DNA from: CAIZQW01 sp942493055
Lineage (GTDB): Bacteria > Verrucomicrobiota > Kiritimatiellia > RFP12 > UBA1067
NCBI GenBank assembly: GCA_942493055.1
Contig: OW818680.1
Span: 5,642,001-5,706,000, forward strand
DNA: 64,000 nucleotides
Reading direction: 5' to 3'
Made by a program: the position numbers and the translations under genes
Notes under the pieces: model-generated
Database searches by the model: none
What the model was told of the DNA's origin: nothing
Seen by the model: the letters and a program-made list of their open reading frames with translations, nothing else
Part shown: piece by piece, positions 42,086 to 51,400 of the stretch
Position numbering within the stretch: position 1 is the stretch's first letter
Layout: each line of letters opens with the position of its first letter

Positions 42086-43873
42086 TTACGCGCGAGTGAC
42101 AGCCTGGAACTTACAGACTTCGAAGCACTGACCGCACTTGATACACTTATTGTCATCGATGACATGCAGTTGCTTGCGTTCGCCTGAGATTGCATTTACC
42201 GGGCAGACGCGTGCGCAGGCTGTGCAGCCGACGCACTTCCCAGCGATGATGGTGTAAGAGAGCAGGTTCTTGCACTTGCCGGCGCGGCACTTCTTCTCGT
42301 CGATATGCTCTTTGTATTCATCAAAGAAGTAGCGTAAGCTGGAGGTGACCGGATTCGATGCTGTCTGGCCGAGACCGCAGAGGGATGCACGGCACATGGA
42401 CTCGCTGATCTCCTGCATGTTCTGGATATCCAGATGCGTGCCTTCGCCTTTGCAGATCTTGTCCAGGTAGTTTAAGAGTTTGCGACCGCCGATACGGCAA
42501 GGCGCGCACTTTCCGCAGGACTCGTCCACCGTGAAGTCGAGATAGAACTTCGCGATATCCGGGATGCAGTCATCTTCGTCCATGACGATCAAGCCGCCCG
42601 AGCCCATGATCGAGCCGATCTTGGCCAGGTTGTCGTAATCGATGGGCACGTCAAGGAACTGGGGAGGGATCATGCCGCCCGAGGGGCCGCCGGTCTGCGC
42701 TGCTTTAAACTTCTTTCCATCGCGGATGCCGCCGCCGATGTCGAAGATGATTTCACGCAGGGTGGTTCCCATCGGGACTTCGATCAGTCCGGAGTTGTTG
42801 ATCTTACCCGTGAGCGCGAAAACCTTCGTTCCCTTGGAGCCATGGGTTCCAATCTTGCTGAACCACTCGCTCCCCTTGAGGAGGATGACAGGGATGTTCG
42901 CCAGGGTCTCGACATTGTTGATGACTGTCGGACGGCCCCACAGGCCCTTGACAGCAGGGAAGGGGGGACGGGGCGTCGGCATGCCGCGCTTGCCTTCGAT
43001 GGAGGCGATCAAGGCGGTCTCTTCGCCGCACACGAACGCGCCCGCGCCGAGGCGGATTTCGATGGTGAACGAGAAGGAGCTGCCGAGAATGTTTTCGCCG
43101 AGCAGGCCATATTCCATCGCCTGAGCAATGGCGGTTTCCAGGCGTTCGATGGCGAGCGGATATTCCGCGCGGATGTAGATGTAGCCCTTATTGGCCCCGA
43201 TGGCGTAACCTGCGATGGCCATAGCTTCAAGAACCGAGTGGGGGTCGCCTTCGAGTGTGGAACGATCCATATAGGCGCCCGGATCGCCTTCGTCGGCATT
43301 ACAGATCATATACTTCTGTCCAGCGGGCTGCATGGCTGCGAACTGCCACTTCTTGCCCGTGGGGAAACCTGCGCCGCCGCGTCCGCGGAGGCCCGACTTC
43401 AGGACTTCGGCTGTGACCTCATCCGGCTTCATTTCGAAGAGCGCCTTTTCGAGCGCCTTGTAGCCGTCGCGTGCGATGTATTCGTCAATCTTGTCCGGAT
43501 CAATCACGCCGCAGTTGCGCAGCACGATGCGGAACTGCTTCTGATAGAAGTCGATCCCCTCGATGCTCACATTCGTCTTGCTCTGATTCTTATCGTAGAG
43601 GAGGCGTTCAACGACGCGTCCCTTGACGATGTGCTCCTTGACAATCGCCTCGGCGTCTTCAGGCTTCACGTCCACATAGAACGTGTCCTGAGGCAGAACC
43701 TTGACAATCGGGCCCTTTTCACAGAAGCCGAGACAGCCCGTGCGTACGACCTGAACATCGTTTACCAGTTTATGCGTTTCGACCGCACTCTTGAGTGCGC
43801 TGAAGAGGGCGACACCTTTGTTAGATTCACAGGCGGTACCGCCGCAAACCAAAATGAAATGTTTATAAGCCAT
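42086..43873 (-). CDS. hydB: NuoF-like subunit HydB of trimeric [FeFe] hydrogenase
   Basis: Flavoprotein subunit (595 aa) handling NAD(H). Thioredoxin-like [2Fe-2S] domain at 1-95 (CGGTACESNKG, GCLGFCEKGP); FMN/NADH domain with RGRGGAGFPTGKKW and GGGAFVCGEE-like LGAGAFVCGEETAL; a [4Fe-4S] site ESCGKCAPCRIG; and a C-terminal 2x[4Fe-4S] ferredoxin domain (CVGCTACARVCPVNAI and CIKCGQCFEVCKF), the last distinguishing HydB from plain NuoF. 21 nt before hydA. Confidence 0.95.
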   Translation of the reverse strand: MAYKHFILVCGGTACESNKGVALFSALKSAVETHKLVNDVQVVRTGCLGFCEKGPIVKVLPQDTFYVDVKPEDAEAIVKEHIVKGRVVERLLYDKNQSKTNVSIEGIDFYQKQFRIVLRNCGVIDPDKIDEYIARDGYKALEKALFEMKPDEVTAEVLKSGLRGRGGAGFPTGKKWQFAAMQPAGQKYMICNADEGDPGAYMDRSTLEGDPHSVLEAMAIAGYAIGANKGYIYIRAEYPLAIERLETAIAQAMEYGLLGENILGSSFSFTIEIRLGAGAFVCGEETALIASIEGKRGMPTPRPPFPAVKGLWGRPTVINNVETLANIPVILLKGSEWFSKIGTHGSKGTKVFALTGKINNSGLIEVPMGTTLREIIFDIGGGIRDGKKFKAAQTGGPSGGMIPPQFLDVPIDYDNLAKIGSIMGSGGLIVMDEDDCIPDIAKFYLDFTVDESCGKCAPCRIGGRKLLNYLDKICKGEGTHLDIQNMQEISESMCRASLCGLGQTASNPVTSSLRYFFDEYKEHIDEKKCRAGKCKNLLSYTIIAGKCVGCTACARVCPVNAISGERKQLHVIDDNKCIKCGQCFEVCKFQAVTRA

Positions 43874-43888
43874 TGGATTTTTTCCTGT

Positions 43889-44281
43889 TTACTTATGAAT
43901 GATGTCCATTGCGGGCTTGTCACAAATATGATTGTCCAGCAATTTCTTGCCGAGGAGGTGCTCTTGGACGATCTGTTTTGCAACATCCTTGGTGACGTTT
44001 CCGTAAATCACCACGGGCATTCCCGGGACGATGACTTCAACGGTGGGTTCGGAGTGGCACAAGCCCATGCATCCGGTTTGACGGACCAGCACGTTTGTGA
44101 TGCCCTTGGCGTCGAGTTCATCGATGATTGCGCTAAAGGCGTCCTTCGCACCCGCCGCAATACCGCATGTGCCCATGCCGACGATGACGTGTACGTCCTT
44201 GTTTGAAGGGTCGCGCTTCACCATCGCCTTTTGCTGCTCTTCGCGCAACTTGCGCAAAGTGTCTAACGTTAACTTAGCCAT
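43889..44281 (-). CDS. Thioredoxin-like [2Fe-2S] ferredoxin
   Basis: A 130-residue protein with GMGTCGIAAGAKDAF and QTGCMGLCHSEPTV, two Cys pairs of the NuoE/ferredoxin-like fold. Start ATG 44281 (AGGAAG upstream) gives MAKLTLDTLRKL. It lies between the ATPase and hydB and is a common accessory in clostridial-type hyd clusters; its electron partner is not known. Confidence 0.9.
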   Translation of the reverse strand: MAKLTLDTLRKLREEQQKAMVKRDPSNKDVHVIVGMGTCGIAAGAKDAFSAIIDELDAKGITNVLVRQTGCMGLCHSEPTVEVIVPGMPVVIYGNVTKDVAKQIVQEHLLGKKLLDNHICDKPAMDIIHK

Positions 44282-44297
44282 TTCTAATCTTCCTTTT

Positions 44298-44864
44298 TTA
44301 AAGTTGATCACTCTTATCTTCGGAGTGACCTAAATCATTTTCCTGTGACTCGAGGTATGCCTTTGCCAAAACAAGTGTGCCTGCTTCTTCCATGTTTCCC
44401 AGCGCTTCGACTAAGTCGTTGCGTGAAACCTCATAATTATCTGCTGGCGTCTTTCGCTTCAAAATCAAATTGCACGTGCTCCTGAAGGTCATCAGTCCTA
44501 AAACTGTCTGTGGCAGGTTTCCCAGCGGCGGTGTATCCCAGTGCTTCGCGTCAAAATGGAAACGCACGGTTGTGCCTTTTCCGGGTTTGGATTGGATGTC
44601 CACGTTGCCGCCCGCCGCTTCCGCGGTCTGAATCAGCAAGGGTAACCCCAGTCCGACGCGACGGTGGTCATGTTTGCCGGGTTCACTGTAAAAAGGCTCA
44701 ACAGCCCGCTTCAGTGTCGTCTCATCCATGCCCTTGCCGTTGTCTGTGATACAGATGCCCATTTTATCTGGATCGGTACTGACCTCCAATGTCACCTGCG
44801 ATGCACCCGCCTCAATCGAATTCTGAACGAGGTCGGCGATAATATCGCAGACAGTTGCGTGCAC
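44298..44864 (-). CDS. Stand-alone GHKL ATPase (histidine-kinase-like)
   Basis: A 188-residue protein with N box DLVQNSIEAGA, G1 DNGKGM and G2 RRVGLGLPLL, but no phosphoacceptor domain. A GTG start at 44864 follows AAGGAG with 5 nt. The last 60 residues are unassigned. It is embedded in the hyd operon immediately after hydC, suggesting a regulatory or sensory role tied to redox state. Confidence 0.88.
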   Translation of the reverse strand: MHATVCDIIADLVQNSIEAGASQVTLEVSTDPDKMGICITDNGKGMDETTLKRAVEPFYSEPGKHDHRRVGLGLPLLIQTAEAAGGNVDIQSKPGKGTTVRFHFDAKHWDTPPLGNLPQTVLGLMTFRSTCNLILKRKTPADNYEVSRNDLVEALGNMEEAGTLVLAKAYLESQENDLGHSEDKSDQL

Positions 44865-44867
44865 AGC

Positions 44868-45374
44868 TTACTCCTTCGTCGCCTGTGTGCGGATTGTTTG
44901 TACGAGTCCCTGCAAGTCTTTTGTCTGGACCTTGCCAAAGACTTCCCCGTTTACGACGAGAACCGGCGCGAGACCGCAGCATCCCAGGCAGCGGACAGCT
45001 TCAACCGAAAATTCACCGTCGGGGGTCACCGTGTTCAGCCCCACACCCAAAATGCCTTGCAGCTCCTGGATGATGTCTTCGCCGCCCCTGAGGTAACACG
45101 CTGTTCCCATGCAGACTTGAATGTTGTGACGTCCGGGCTTCTTCATTTTGAAGAAGTTGTAGAACGTAATCACACCGTATATTTTTGCCAGTGGCGTATC
45201 CAGCAGCTCGGCGACTTCAAAGGCCACCTCGCGAGGAATAAACCCAAAGGTCTGCTGCACACGATGCAGGACCATGATCAGATTTCCTGGCTTTGATTTC
45301 CATTCGGCGATAAAAGCTTTAAGTTCAGGCGTTAGCGTCTGAAGACCTTCTGCCGGTTTTGAGGCATTACTCAC
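44868..45374 (-). CDS. hydC: NuoE-like subunit HydC of trimeric [FeFe] hydrogenase
   Basis: A 168-residue [2Fe-2S] protein. Four-helix N-terminal part (VLHRVQQTFGFIPREVAFEVAELL) and thioredoxin fold with CMGTACYLRGG and CLGCCGLAPV holding the four cluster cysteines. GTG start with GGAGGTG upstream. First gene of the hydrogenase transcript. Confidence 0.94.
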   Translation of the reverse strand: MSNASKPAEGLQTLTPELKAFIAEWKSKPGNLIMVLHRVQQTFGFIPREVAFEVAELLDTPLAKIYGVITFYNFFKMKKPGRHNIQVCMGTACYLRGGEDIIQELQGILGVGLNTVTPDGEFSVEAVRCLGCCGLAPVLVVNGEVFGKVQTKDLQGLVQTIRTQATKE

Positions 45375-45448
45375 GGATTTTCACCTCCACATTAAATCCA
45401 GCCTCGTACCGTAAGCAAAGCTGGAAGGGTTAAAAAAAAGGAGCATAT

Positions 45449-45477
45449 AGTATCGCACATTGATTATCGATTGCCAA
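45449..45477 (-). promoter_or_regulatory. Predicted promoter of the hydCBA operon
   Basis: On the minus strand TTGGCA (45472-45477), exactly 17 nt, GATACT (45449-45454), about 74 nt before the hydC GTG. It lies between the PHP gene and hydC. Confidence 0.55.
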
Positions 45478-45514
45478 GTCAGAAAGCAAATACACATTCA
45501 TTTTTTTTCGCGTT

Positions 45515-46234
45515 TCACGGATTCATAACCCGATGGTTTAACAGAGCGCTTTTCAGGTGCTCCACGCGAAACGCCGGCATCTCAGCCTCGTTCCAGATGC
45601 GTCCGATGGTTGCTAACAGGTGCGCATCCGAGGAGCGCAGGATAGGCAGGCCATGAATTTTATCGTTCCAGTCTGACTTTGCTGCATGACGGGTCAACTC
45701 CACGGCATCAAAGCCCTCGCTGCCGGAGATGGCACCCAACTGTGAAAAAACACTGAAGACGGGACGGTCGATATGCGAGGCAATGAAAAGGCCGCAGCGT
45801 TCATGGATCAGGGTTCCCACCTCCGATACACTGAGGGAGCAGGGGGCGCTCAGCAAGCGCCACTCCATCTCTTCGATTTCATCATCCGCATTGACCACGG
45901 GTTGGTCGCCAAAGACCTCTGGCTGATTGACGCGTTTGGGAAGGGCCGCATAGATGAGGTCGGTCATCTGCTGGGCTTGCGCAAGCGTGTCGAAAACAGC
46001 TAGTGCGTGGAGCTCTTCCGCGGTGCAGATCTCCATGCCGAACAGGCATTCCACGTTTTCCCGTCTGCAGGCCTCTGCAAATGCCGGACAATTCCGCGAG
46101 GTGTTGTGATCTGAAAGCATCAAGCCATTCAGGCCTGCGCGCTTGGCAGTCTTGACAATCGCAGCGGGCGAGCATTCTAAATCCCCGCAGGGCGAGAGAC
46201 AGGAGTGGAGGTGGAGGTCAAAGCGGTATTGCAT
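45515..46234 (-). CDS. PHP-domain phosphoesterase
   Basis: A 239-residue PHP protein. FDLHLHSCLSPCGD, LSDHNTSRNCPAF, GMEICT, FIASHIDRP and RSSDAHLLATIG supply the metal-binding His/Asp residues in the family order. Likely a metal-dependent phosphatase or nuclease; PHP proteins recur beside DRTGG genes in hydrogenase clusters. Substrate unknown. Confidence 0.9.
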   Translation of the reverse strand: MQYRFDLHLHSCLSPCGDLECSPAAIVKTAKRAGLNGLMLSDHNTSRNCPAFAEACRRENVECLFGMEICTAEELHALAVFDTLAQAQQMTDLIYAALPKRVNQPEVFGDQPVVNADDEIEEMEWRLLSAPCSLSVSEVGTLIHERCGLFIASHIDRPVFSVFSQLGAISGSEGFDAVELTRHAAKSDWNDKIHGLPILRSSDAHLLATIGRIWNEAEMPAFRVEHLKSALLNHRVMNP

Positions 46235-46286
46235 GAGAAGTTCTAAAGTTCGAGAGTGCTAAAGTTCTAAAGTTACACTGACGAGT

Positions 46287-46622
46287 TCATCTGTTGTTGA
46301 GCACGTTTACGACGGTGCAGGTCGCATGGAATTGATCCAGCGGGGTGCGCAGCACGGCGACCTGCTCAGCAGTTGCGGCTTCAAGCATATCCGCCGGGAT
46401 GTCGCGTTGATGGGCCACCAGAATAGCAACAGCGCCGACCAGTGTACAGACCGCAACCGTATTCTTATGGTTCTGGACGGTAATGAGTACGGAGTCTTCA
46501 GGGCAGTGTGCGATGACATCGCTCAGGAGGTCGGAGGTATATCCCGCCGTGAGTTCCGCTGATGGATTGGGGGCAGAGATGATTTCAACGCCTGTGGCCT
46601 CGATAAAAGCTGATAAGCGCAT
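46287..46622 (-). CDS. DRTGG-domain protein
   Basis: A 111-residue single-domain protein of the DRTGG fold: AGYTSDLLSDVIAHCPEDSVLITVQNHKNTVAVCTLVG. The domain is related to parts of phosphotransacetylase and CBS-pyrophosphatases and is thought to be a regulatory/binding module. A second copy is two genes upstream. Confidence 0.85.
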   Translation of the reverse strand: MRLSAFIEATGVEIISAPNPSAELTAGYTSDLLSDVIAHCPEDSVLITVQNHKNTVAVCTLVGAVAILVAHQRDIPADMLEAATAEQVAVLRTPLDQFHATCTVVNVLNNR

Positions 46623-46625
46623 GTG

Positions 46626-47621
46626 TTACTCCTGTTTCTCCTGTGCTGCGCTGATATTCACAACGGACCGCACTGTCGTACCGATGCCCATTTCCGAGAT
46701 GATTTCGAATTCGTCTGAGACGCGCTTGACATTGACCAGTCCGAGGCCGGCGCCAAAGCCCAGGGAGCGGATCCACTCGTTGGCGGTTGAGGTCCCGTCA
46801 CGGCACGCCCAGGCCACATCCGGGATGCCGGGGCCTTTATCCTGGGCCACGATTTCAGAGCGCCCATTCCCGATTTGCCAGGTGAGTACGCCGCCGTCCG
46901 AATGCACGCAAAGATTAATTTCAAGTTCGTAGGCTGCAACCGCGACACGGCGGACGAGCTTCGGCGGAAACTTGCGCTCAAGCATGGCGGCCTTGATGGC
47001 GTTAGCCGCCTTTCCAGCATTTTCAAAATCATACTTTGATACGGGGAACTCGCGCAGCATATAGGAGTTTGTATCAGTCTCCTGCTGGCTGCTCTTCGAG
47101 GCAAAGCGTTCCATGCGGTTGAGCTCAACGCTCAGCTCGACCAGCAAGGCGCGGTTGATGTCGCGCTGGCAGATGATTCCAACAAAGGCGCGTTCCCGGC
47201 TCAGTACAGGGAAACGTCCGAAATGGAAACGTTCAAAATACTGGATGGCAAAGGAGAGCGGCATGTCGTCTTCCAGGACAACCAGTTTGGTCGTCATGTA
47301 GTGGCCGCAGGGTTGAGCAATGTATCCCCCTTCGATGGCGCGAATCATATCATCAATGCTCACCAGCCCGAAAAGCCTGCCCTCTTCGACAACAGGGATG
47401 CCGCTGATGTGCTTCTCTTTCATCAGGCGCTGGGCTTCCCAAAGGGGCGTAACCCGCTCCACGCAGACGACCTCACGCGTCATGACGTCACGGACTTTCA
47501 GCCGCTGAATCAGTTCGAGGAGAACGAGCGGCTGATGCCGAACATCCACGGGCAAGGTCTTGCCAAGTGTCTCTTCGGGCATGGGAGGCGTGGGTATTGG
47601 CTGGGAGGATGCGTTTTCCAT
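46626..47621 (-). CDS. CBS-pair / anti-sigma-type GHKL ATPase fusion
   Basis: A 331-residue regulator. Two CBS motifs span about residues 40-165 (VRDVMTREVVCVE, HYMTTKLVVLED), usually binding adenine nucleotides. From about 215 an RsbW-like ATPase domain follows with AYELEINLCVHSDGG (N box), DKGPGIPD and FGAGLGLVNV. The fusion suggests energy-state-dependent phosphorylation or switching of a partner. Start overlaps the upstream DRTGG stop by one base. Confidence 0.9.
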   Translation of the reverse strand: MENASSQPIPTPPMPEETLGKTLPVDVRHQPLVLLELIQRLKVRDVMTREVVCVERVTPLWEAQRLMKEKHISGIPVVEEGRLFGLVSIDDMIRAIEGGYIAQPCGHYMTTKLVVLEDDMPLSFAIQYFERFHFGRFPVLSRERAFVGIICQRDINRALLVELSVELNRMERFASKSSQQETDTNSYMLREFPVSKYDFENAGKAANAIKAAMLERKFPPKLVRRVAVAAYELEINLCVHSDGGVLTWQIGNGRSEIVAQDKGPGIPDVAWACRDGTSTANEWIRSLGFGAGLGLVNVKRVSDEFEIISEMGIGTTVRSVVNISAAQEKQE

Positions 47622-47956
47622 TAGTTGGACATGCAGCGGTGGATGGCAATGCAGGTGTCAAATTTTGAATGCTTCGCGACGGCAAGCGTCATGCCCAGGT
47701 CCGTGGCCACCTGCTTCATGGTCGAGGGCAACGACTTGCCGTTGACGACGATCACGGCGACAGCTCCGACAATCTGTGCTGTGCGCAGCACTTGATCGCT
47801 CGCAAGCGAGGTGAGCAATAGCATGTCATCTTCGTCCACCAGGAGGACGTCGCTCATGAGGTCAGAGGCGATGACATGTTTGACATCTTTAAATAATCCA
47901 TCTCCTCCGATAATCAGTTCGGCATTCAGAACAGAGATAGCTTCTTGCACTTTCAT
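47621..47956 (-). CDS. DRTGG-domain protein
   Basis: A 111-residue DRTGG protein: ELIIGGDGLFKDVKHVIASDLMSDVLLVDEDDMLLLTSL. ATG 47956 is chosen because AAGGA lies about 9 nt upstream; a TTG at 47980 is in frame. It heads the DRTGG/CBS-ATPase/DRTGG/PHP set. Confidence 0.85.
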   Translation of the reverse strand: MKVQEAISVLNAELIIGGDGLFKDVKHVIASDLMSDVLLVDEDDMLLLTSLASDQVLRTAQIVGAVAVIVVNGKSLPSTMKQVATDLGMTLAVAKHSKFDTCIAIHRCMSN

Positions 47957-48037
47957 TACGGAAAATCCTTTTTTGTTCAAAGTAATAGGGCGGTATGATA
48001 TCGGATTCCGTCCGCAAACTCAATGGCTGAGTAAAAG

Positions 48038-48436
48038 TTACTGCGTGGACAGGAGGTAGAGCCAGTTGATAAGGGTTGCAACAGTCAAACTAACGAAAAG
48101 AACTGTTTTCTCCGTGCGGGAGAGCGAAAGGAGGAGCATCCGCTTTTTCAGCAGGGCGGCGCAGATGTTGAAAAGGAGAATGGGCGCAAGCATGCAAATG
48201 AGCGAAATGACAAGCGGTTGCGTCAAGAATGCAGTTGTGATGTCGCCGGTCACGAGGGCTAAAATCGCGCGGGTGCTTCCGCAGGTGAAGCAAGGGATGC
48301 CTGTATAACGCCGCAACGGACAGAGCGTGACCCCGAGAAGCTGGCACAACAAAATGCATCCTCCAATGATGCAAAGCGAACCCAGTGCAAAAAAAAAGGT
48401 ACGAGGCCGAGGGAGTTGAACCCAGGATAATTTCAT
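48038..48436 (-). CDS. DUF2752 membrane protein
   Basis: A 132-residue protein with three membrane helices and the DUF2752 signature CPLRRYTGIPCFTCGSTRA. Function unknown; these proteins often lie near other small membrane proteins, as the next gene here. ATG 48436 preferred over TTG 48442. Confidence 0.88.
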   Translation of the reverse strand: MKLSWVQLPRPRTFFFALGSLCIIGGCILLCQLLGVTLCPLRRYTGIPCFTCGSTRAILALVTGDITTAFLTQPLVISLICMLAPILLFNICAALLKKRMLLLSLSRTEKTVLFVSLTVATLINWLYLLSTQ

Positions 48437-48464
48437 GATCAAAAGGTTGCGGCGGCAATCCTGT

Positions 48465-49079
48465 TTACTGGTTCAGGAAGACGCTCGGATCGAGAGGCTG
48501 AGCAGGAGAGGACTTCCCATAAGAGGCCTCATAGCAGCAGACCATCATGCAGTAAGCGATCGGCATGGTAAAGAACATGCCCACGCAGCATACGAGGACA
48601 CCTGCGCTCGAGATCAACCCTGCCACGACCGCAAAGAGCAGGTGGAGGAAGAAGTCGCCACCCTTTGTTTCATTGATCAGCTTTGTAATCGTATCGCCCA
48701 CGGAGAGATTTTCATAGGCGATGAACATCAGGCCCCACCAAAGGAACGCTCCCAGGAAGAAGCTCACCAACTGTCCGAGCACAGGAACAAAGGAGAGGAG
48801 CACAGAGACAAGGATAAACAGCAAAATTAAAAGAAATGAATTGAGGAAGAACGGGAAACCCTTAAATAGATCGCCCACCTCAGGTGAGGGCTGCTCCTTC
48901 TTCAGGAAACGTCGGATGATCAAGAAGAGGCCTACAGTCATGGGACCTGCAATGATACCACAGGAAAAGGCTGAGAGCAAAGAGGCCACGAGGGATGTGA
49001 GGACCAAAGGCCACATGTTCTCCTTGAAAAGATTAAACCCGTTGCTCATCTCTGTTCCGAAATCAAATTTCATTGCCAT
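48465..49079 (-). CDS. Multi-pass membrane protein of unknown function
   Basis: A 204-residue protein with about five hydrophobic segments (for example LVLTSLVASLLSAFSCGIIAG, FLLILLFILVSVLLSFVPVL, LLFAVVAGLISSAGVLVCCV). GFNLFKENMWPLV at the start resembles the N-terminus of DUF975-like proteins. No catalytic motif. It precedes the DUF2752 gene by 28 nt. Confidence 0.8.
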   Translation of the reverse strand: MAMKFDFGTEMSNGFNLFKENMWPLVLTSLVASLLSAFSCGIIAGPMTVGLFLIIRRFLKKEQPSPEVGDLFKGFPFFLNSFLLILLFILVSVLLSFVPVLGQLVSFFLGAFLWWGLMFIAYENLSVGDTITKLINETKGGDFFLHLLFAVVAGLISSAGVLVCCVGMFFTMPIAYCMMVCCYEASYGKSSPAQPLDPSVFLNQ

Positions 49080-49208
49080 ATAATTAGACCTTTCATTTAT
49101 GAGCACTATTTAACGCTTCCTCCGTCAAAAAGTCAAGACGCAACCGAATTTTATGGCGTCAAAATTTAGTTTCTGATTAAATACGCAACATGAAAGGATG
49201 TTTAGAGT

Positions 49209-50633
49209 ATGCAAAGCACGTTTAAAGTCGGTTTTTTCAGTATTGGGCTGGACACCTATTGGGGACAGTTCAAAGGGCTCAAGAAGAATTTGTTGGGCTA
49301 CCATGCGCAGATCTGCAAGGAGATTGAATCGTATGGAGCGACGATTGTGGATGGCGGATTAGTCGACAATCCACTGAAGGCGCGCGAGGCGGGCAAGAAG
49401 TTCCGTGCCGAGGGGGCAGAGGTCGTCTTTCTTTTTATTTCGACTTATGCGCTCTCTTCAACGGTTCTGCCGGTTGTACAGGAGGCTGGACTGCCTGTTG
49501 TGGTGCTGAATATTCAGCCGGTCGCGCAACTGGATTATGCAAAATTCAATGCGTTGGGGGACCGCGGTTATATGACAGGCGTCTGGCTCGAGCATTGCCA
49601 GTCGTGCAGTGCGCCGGAGATCGCGTGCGTGTTCAATCGCGCCGGCATTGATTATCATTTGGTCACAGGCTATTTACAGGATCCGGAGGTCTGGCGTGAA
49701 ATCCGTGAATGGACAGAGGCGGCGCGGGTCCGTGTGGGCCTTCGCGAAAATCGCATGGGCGTACTGGGGCACTATTATTGCGGCATGTTGGATGTCTACA
49801 GCGATCTGACGCAGCAGTCCACTGTCTTTGGCACGCATGTCGAACTCTTGGAGATGTGCGAACTCCATGCCCTGCGTGAAGCGGTGACGAAAAAGGCCGT
49901 TGCCGCAAAGCTGGCGGAGTTCAAGAAGAAGTTTGATATTTCGGCTGAATGCGAGAAGTCCGAACTGGAACGAGCTGCGCGCACCTCAGTCGCCTTAGAC
50001 TCGCTTGTAAAGAAGCATCAGTTGGGCTCCATGGCGTATTACTATGAAGGGCATTCCGGAAACGCGTATGAGAACATCGTAACCTCGGTCATTGCAGGTA
50101 CCACACTGTTGACCGGTGCAAACGTGCCTGTTGCGGGCGAGTGTGAAGTGAAGAATGCCCAGGCCATGAAGATTATGGATTTGTTTGGGGCAGGGGGCTC
50201 CTTCTCGGAATTCTACCTGAGCGATTTTAAGGATGATGTGGTCTATCTCGGGCATGATGGGCCAGCCCATTTTGCGATCGCGGAAGGTCGTGTCGGCCTG
50301 GTCCCCGTCCCGGTGTATCACGGCAAACCTGGCAAGGGACTCTCCATTCAGATGACGGTGAAGCATGGGCCGGTGACATTGCTCTCCGTGGTTCAGCGGG
50401 GCGATGGCAAGCTGGTGCTTTTGCTTGCTGAAGGTGAGTCTGTTCCTGGCCCCGTGCTGATGATCGGTAACACCAATAGCCGCTATCGGTTTTCGATTGG
50501 AGCAAAGGCTTTTATGAATAGCTGGAGCAAGGCTGGTCCCGCGCATCACTGCGCCATCGGTGTGGGACACCTTGCCTCCAAAATTGATAAGCTGGGGGCC
50601 TTGTTGGGGCTTGCTGTCGAGCACGTGTGTTAG
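49209..50633 (+). CDS. L-arabinose/L-fucose isomerase-family protein
   Basis: A 474-residue cytoplasmic protein with the AraA/FucI fold. YYEGHSGNAYENIVTSV and VPVAGECEVKNAQAMKIMDLFGAGG in the centre and DGPAHFAI later correspond to the segments bearing the Glu/His metal ligands of AraA. The length fits AraA. Substrate could be arabinose, which would match the arabinofuranosidase at 6844-9129, but family members act on several sugars. It has no linked kinase. Confidence 0.85.
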   Translation: MQSTFKVGFFSIGLDTYWGQFKGLKKNLLGYHAQICKEIESYGATIVDGGLVDNPLKAREAGKKFRAEGAEVVFLFISTYALSSTVLPVVQEAGLPVVVLNIQPVAQLDYAKFNALGDRGYMTGVWLEHCQSCSAPEIACVFNRAGIDYHLVTGYLQDPEVWREIREWTEAARVRVGLRENRMGVLGHYYCGMLDVYSDLTQQSTVFGTHVELLEMCELHALREAVTKKAVAAKLAEFKKKFDISAECEKSELERAARTSVALDSLVKKHQLGSMAYYYEGHSGNAYENIVTSVIAGTTLLTGANVPVAGECEVKNAQAMKIMDLFGAGGSFSEFYLSDFKDDVVYLGHDGPAHFAIAEGRVGLVPVPVYHGKPGKGLSIQMTVKHGPVTLLSVVQRGDGKLVLLLAEGESVPGPVLMIGNTNSRYRFSIGAKAFMNSWSKAGPAHHCAIGVGHLASKIDKLGALLGLAVEHVC

Positions 50634-51400
50634 CCGACATCCAGGTCGACCTCCAGATCGTCTTCCATCTCAATGTCGCACGTCAGGTCGTCCACGAGGC
50701 TCGCGAAACGTTCTGGAACGTATAGGTTTGTGAGGGACGAACACCCGGCAAAGACGTAACTGCCGATGAAGGTGACGTTTTCCGGTATGGTCATGCTCGC
50801 GAGGGATTTGCAATTCGAAAATGCCTTGTCCCCCAGGAATATCACATTGGGGGGGATGGAGATATCACTAAGCATTCTACACGAGGAAAAGGCGTTGGGG
50901 CCAATGGAGATCACGGTCGATGGTATGAGAACCGACCGGAGTGAAATGCATTTTGAAAAGGCAGCTTCCTCAATGACCGTAACGCCTTCTGGAATGATGA
51001 TCGATTCCAGCGCTTTGCACCCGGAAAAGGCGTATTCGCTAATGGCTAATAACCCTTGAGGGAGGCTGATGCTTCTGAGTGCTGAACACCCAGCAAAGGT
51101 GAAGTCATCAATCTTTCGTAATCCGCTGGGAAGCTTAACCGCTTTCAGTCCCGTACATTTGGCGAAAGCCCCCCCCTCAATCGTTGTAATCGTGTTAGGG
51201 AAAGTGATTCGGATGAGTGATTTAAGACCGGAAAATAAATCATCGCCGAGGGTTTTCACTGGCACGCCGCCCAAAATTTTAGGGATGATGACATCGGCTA
51301 GTCGGTCAACAGGTATGACGCGTCTAATCGTTGCGCAGGCATTGTCGTATGTGTATTCATAGATACAGGGGCCGCTACTTTCGCTCTTAATGTCAGACAT
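50630..51400 (-). CDS. BspA-type leucine-rich-repeat (LRR_5) protein
   Basis: A 256-residue protein built of about seven 23-residue repeats of the form AFxxCxxLxxIxIPxxVxxIG. Unlike most BspA-like proteins it has no signal peptide. The end is strikingly acidic (IEMEDDLEVDLDVG). GAAAGG lies upstream of the ATG. Its last bases overlap the isomerase stop convergently. Paralogous to the next gene. Confidence 0.9.
   Translation of the reverse strand: MSDIKSESSGPCIYEYTYDNACATIRRVIPVDRLADVIIPKILGGVPVKTLGDDLFSGLKSLIRITFPNTITTIEGGAFAKCTGLKAVKLPSGLRKIDDFTFAGCSALRSISLPQGLLAISEYAFSGCKALESIIIPEGVTVIEEAAFSKCISLRSVLIPSTVISIGPNAFSSCRMLSDISIPPNVIFLGDKAFSNCKSLASMTIPENVTFIGSYVFAGCSSLTNLYVPERFASLVDDLTCDIEMEDDLEVDLDVG

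Noticed and set aside
42842..44206. Long open frame antisense to hydB and the ferredoxin gene (454 codons)
   Set aside because: Spans two confidently assigned genes on the other strand and shows no domain similarity.
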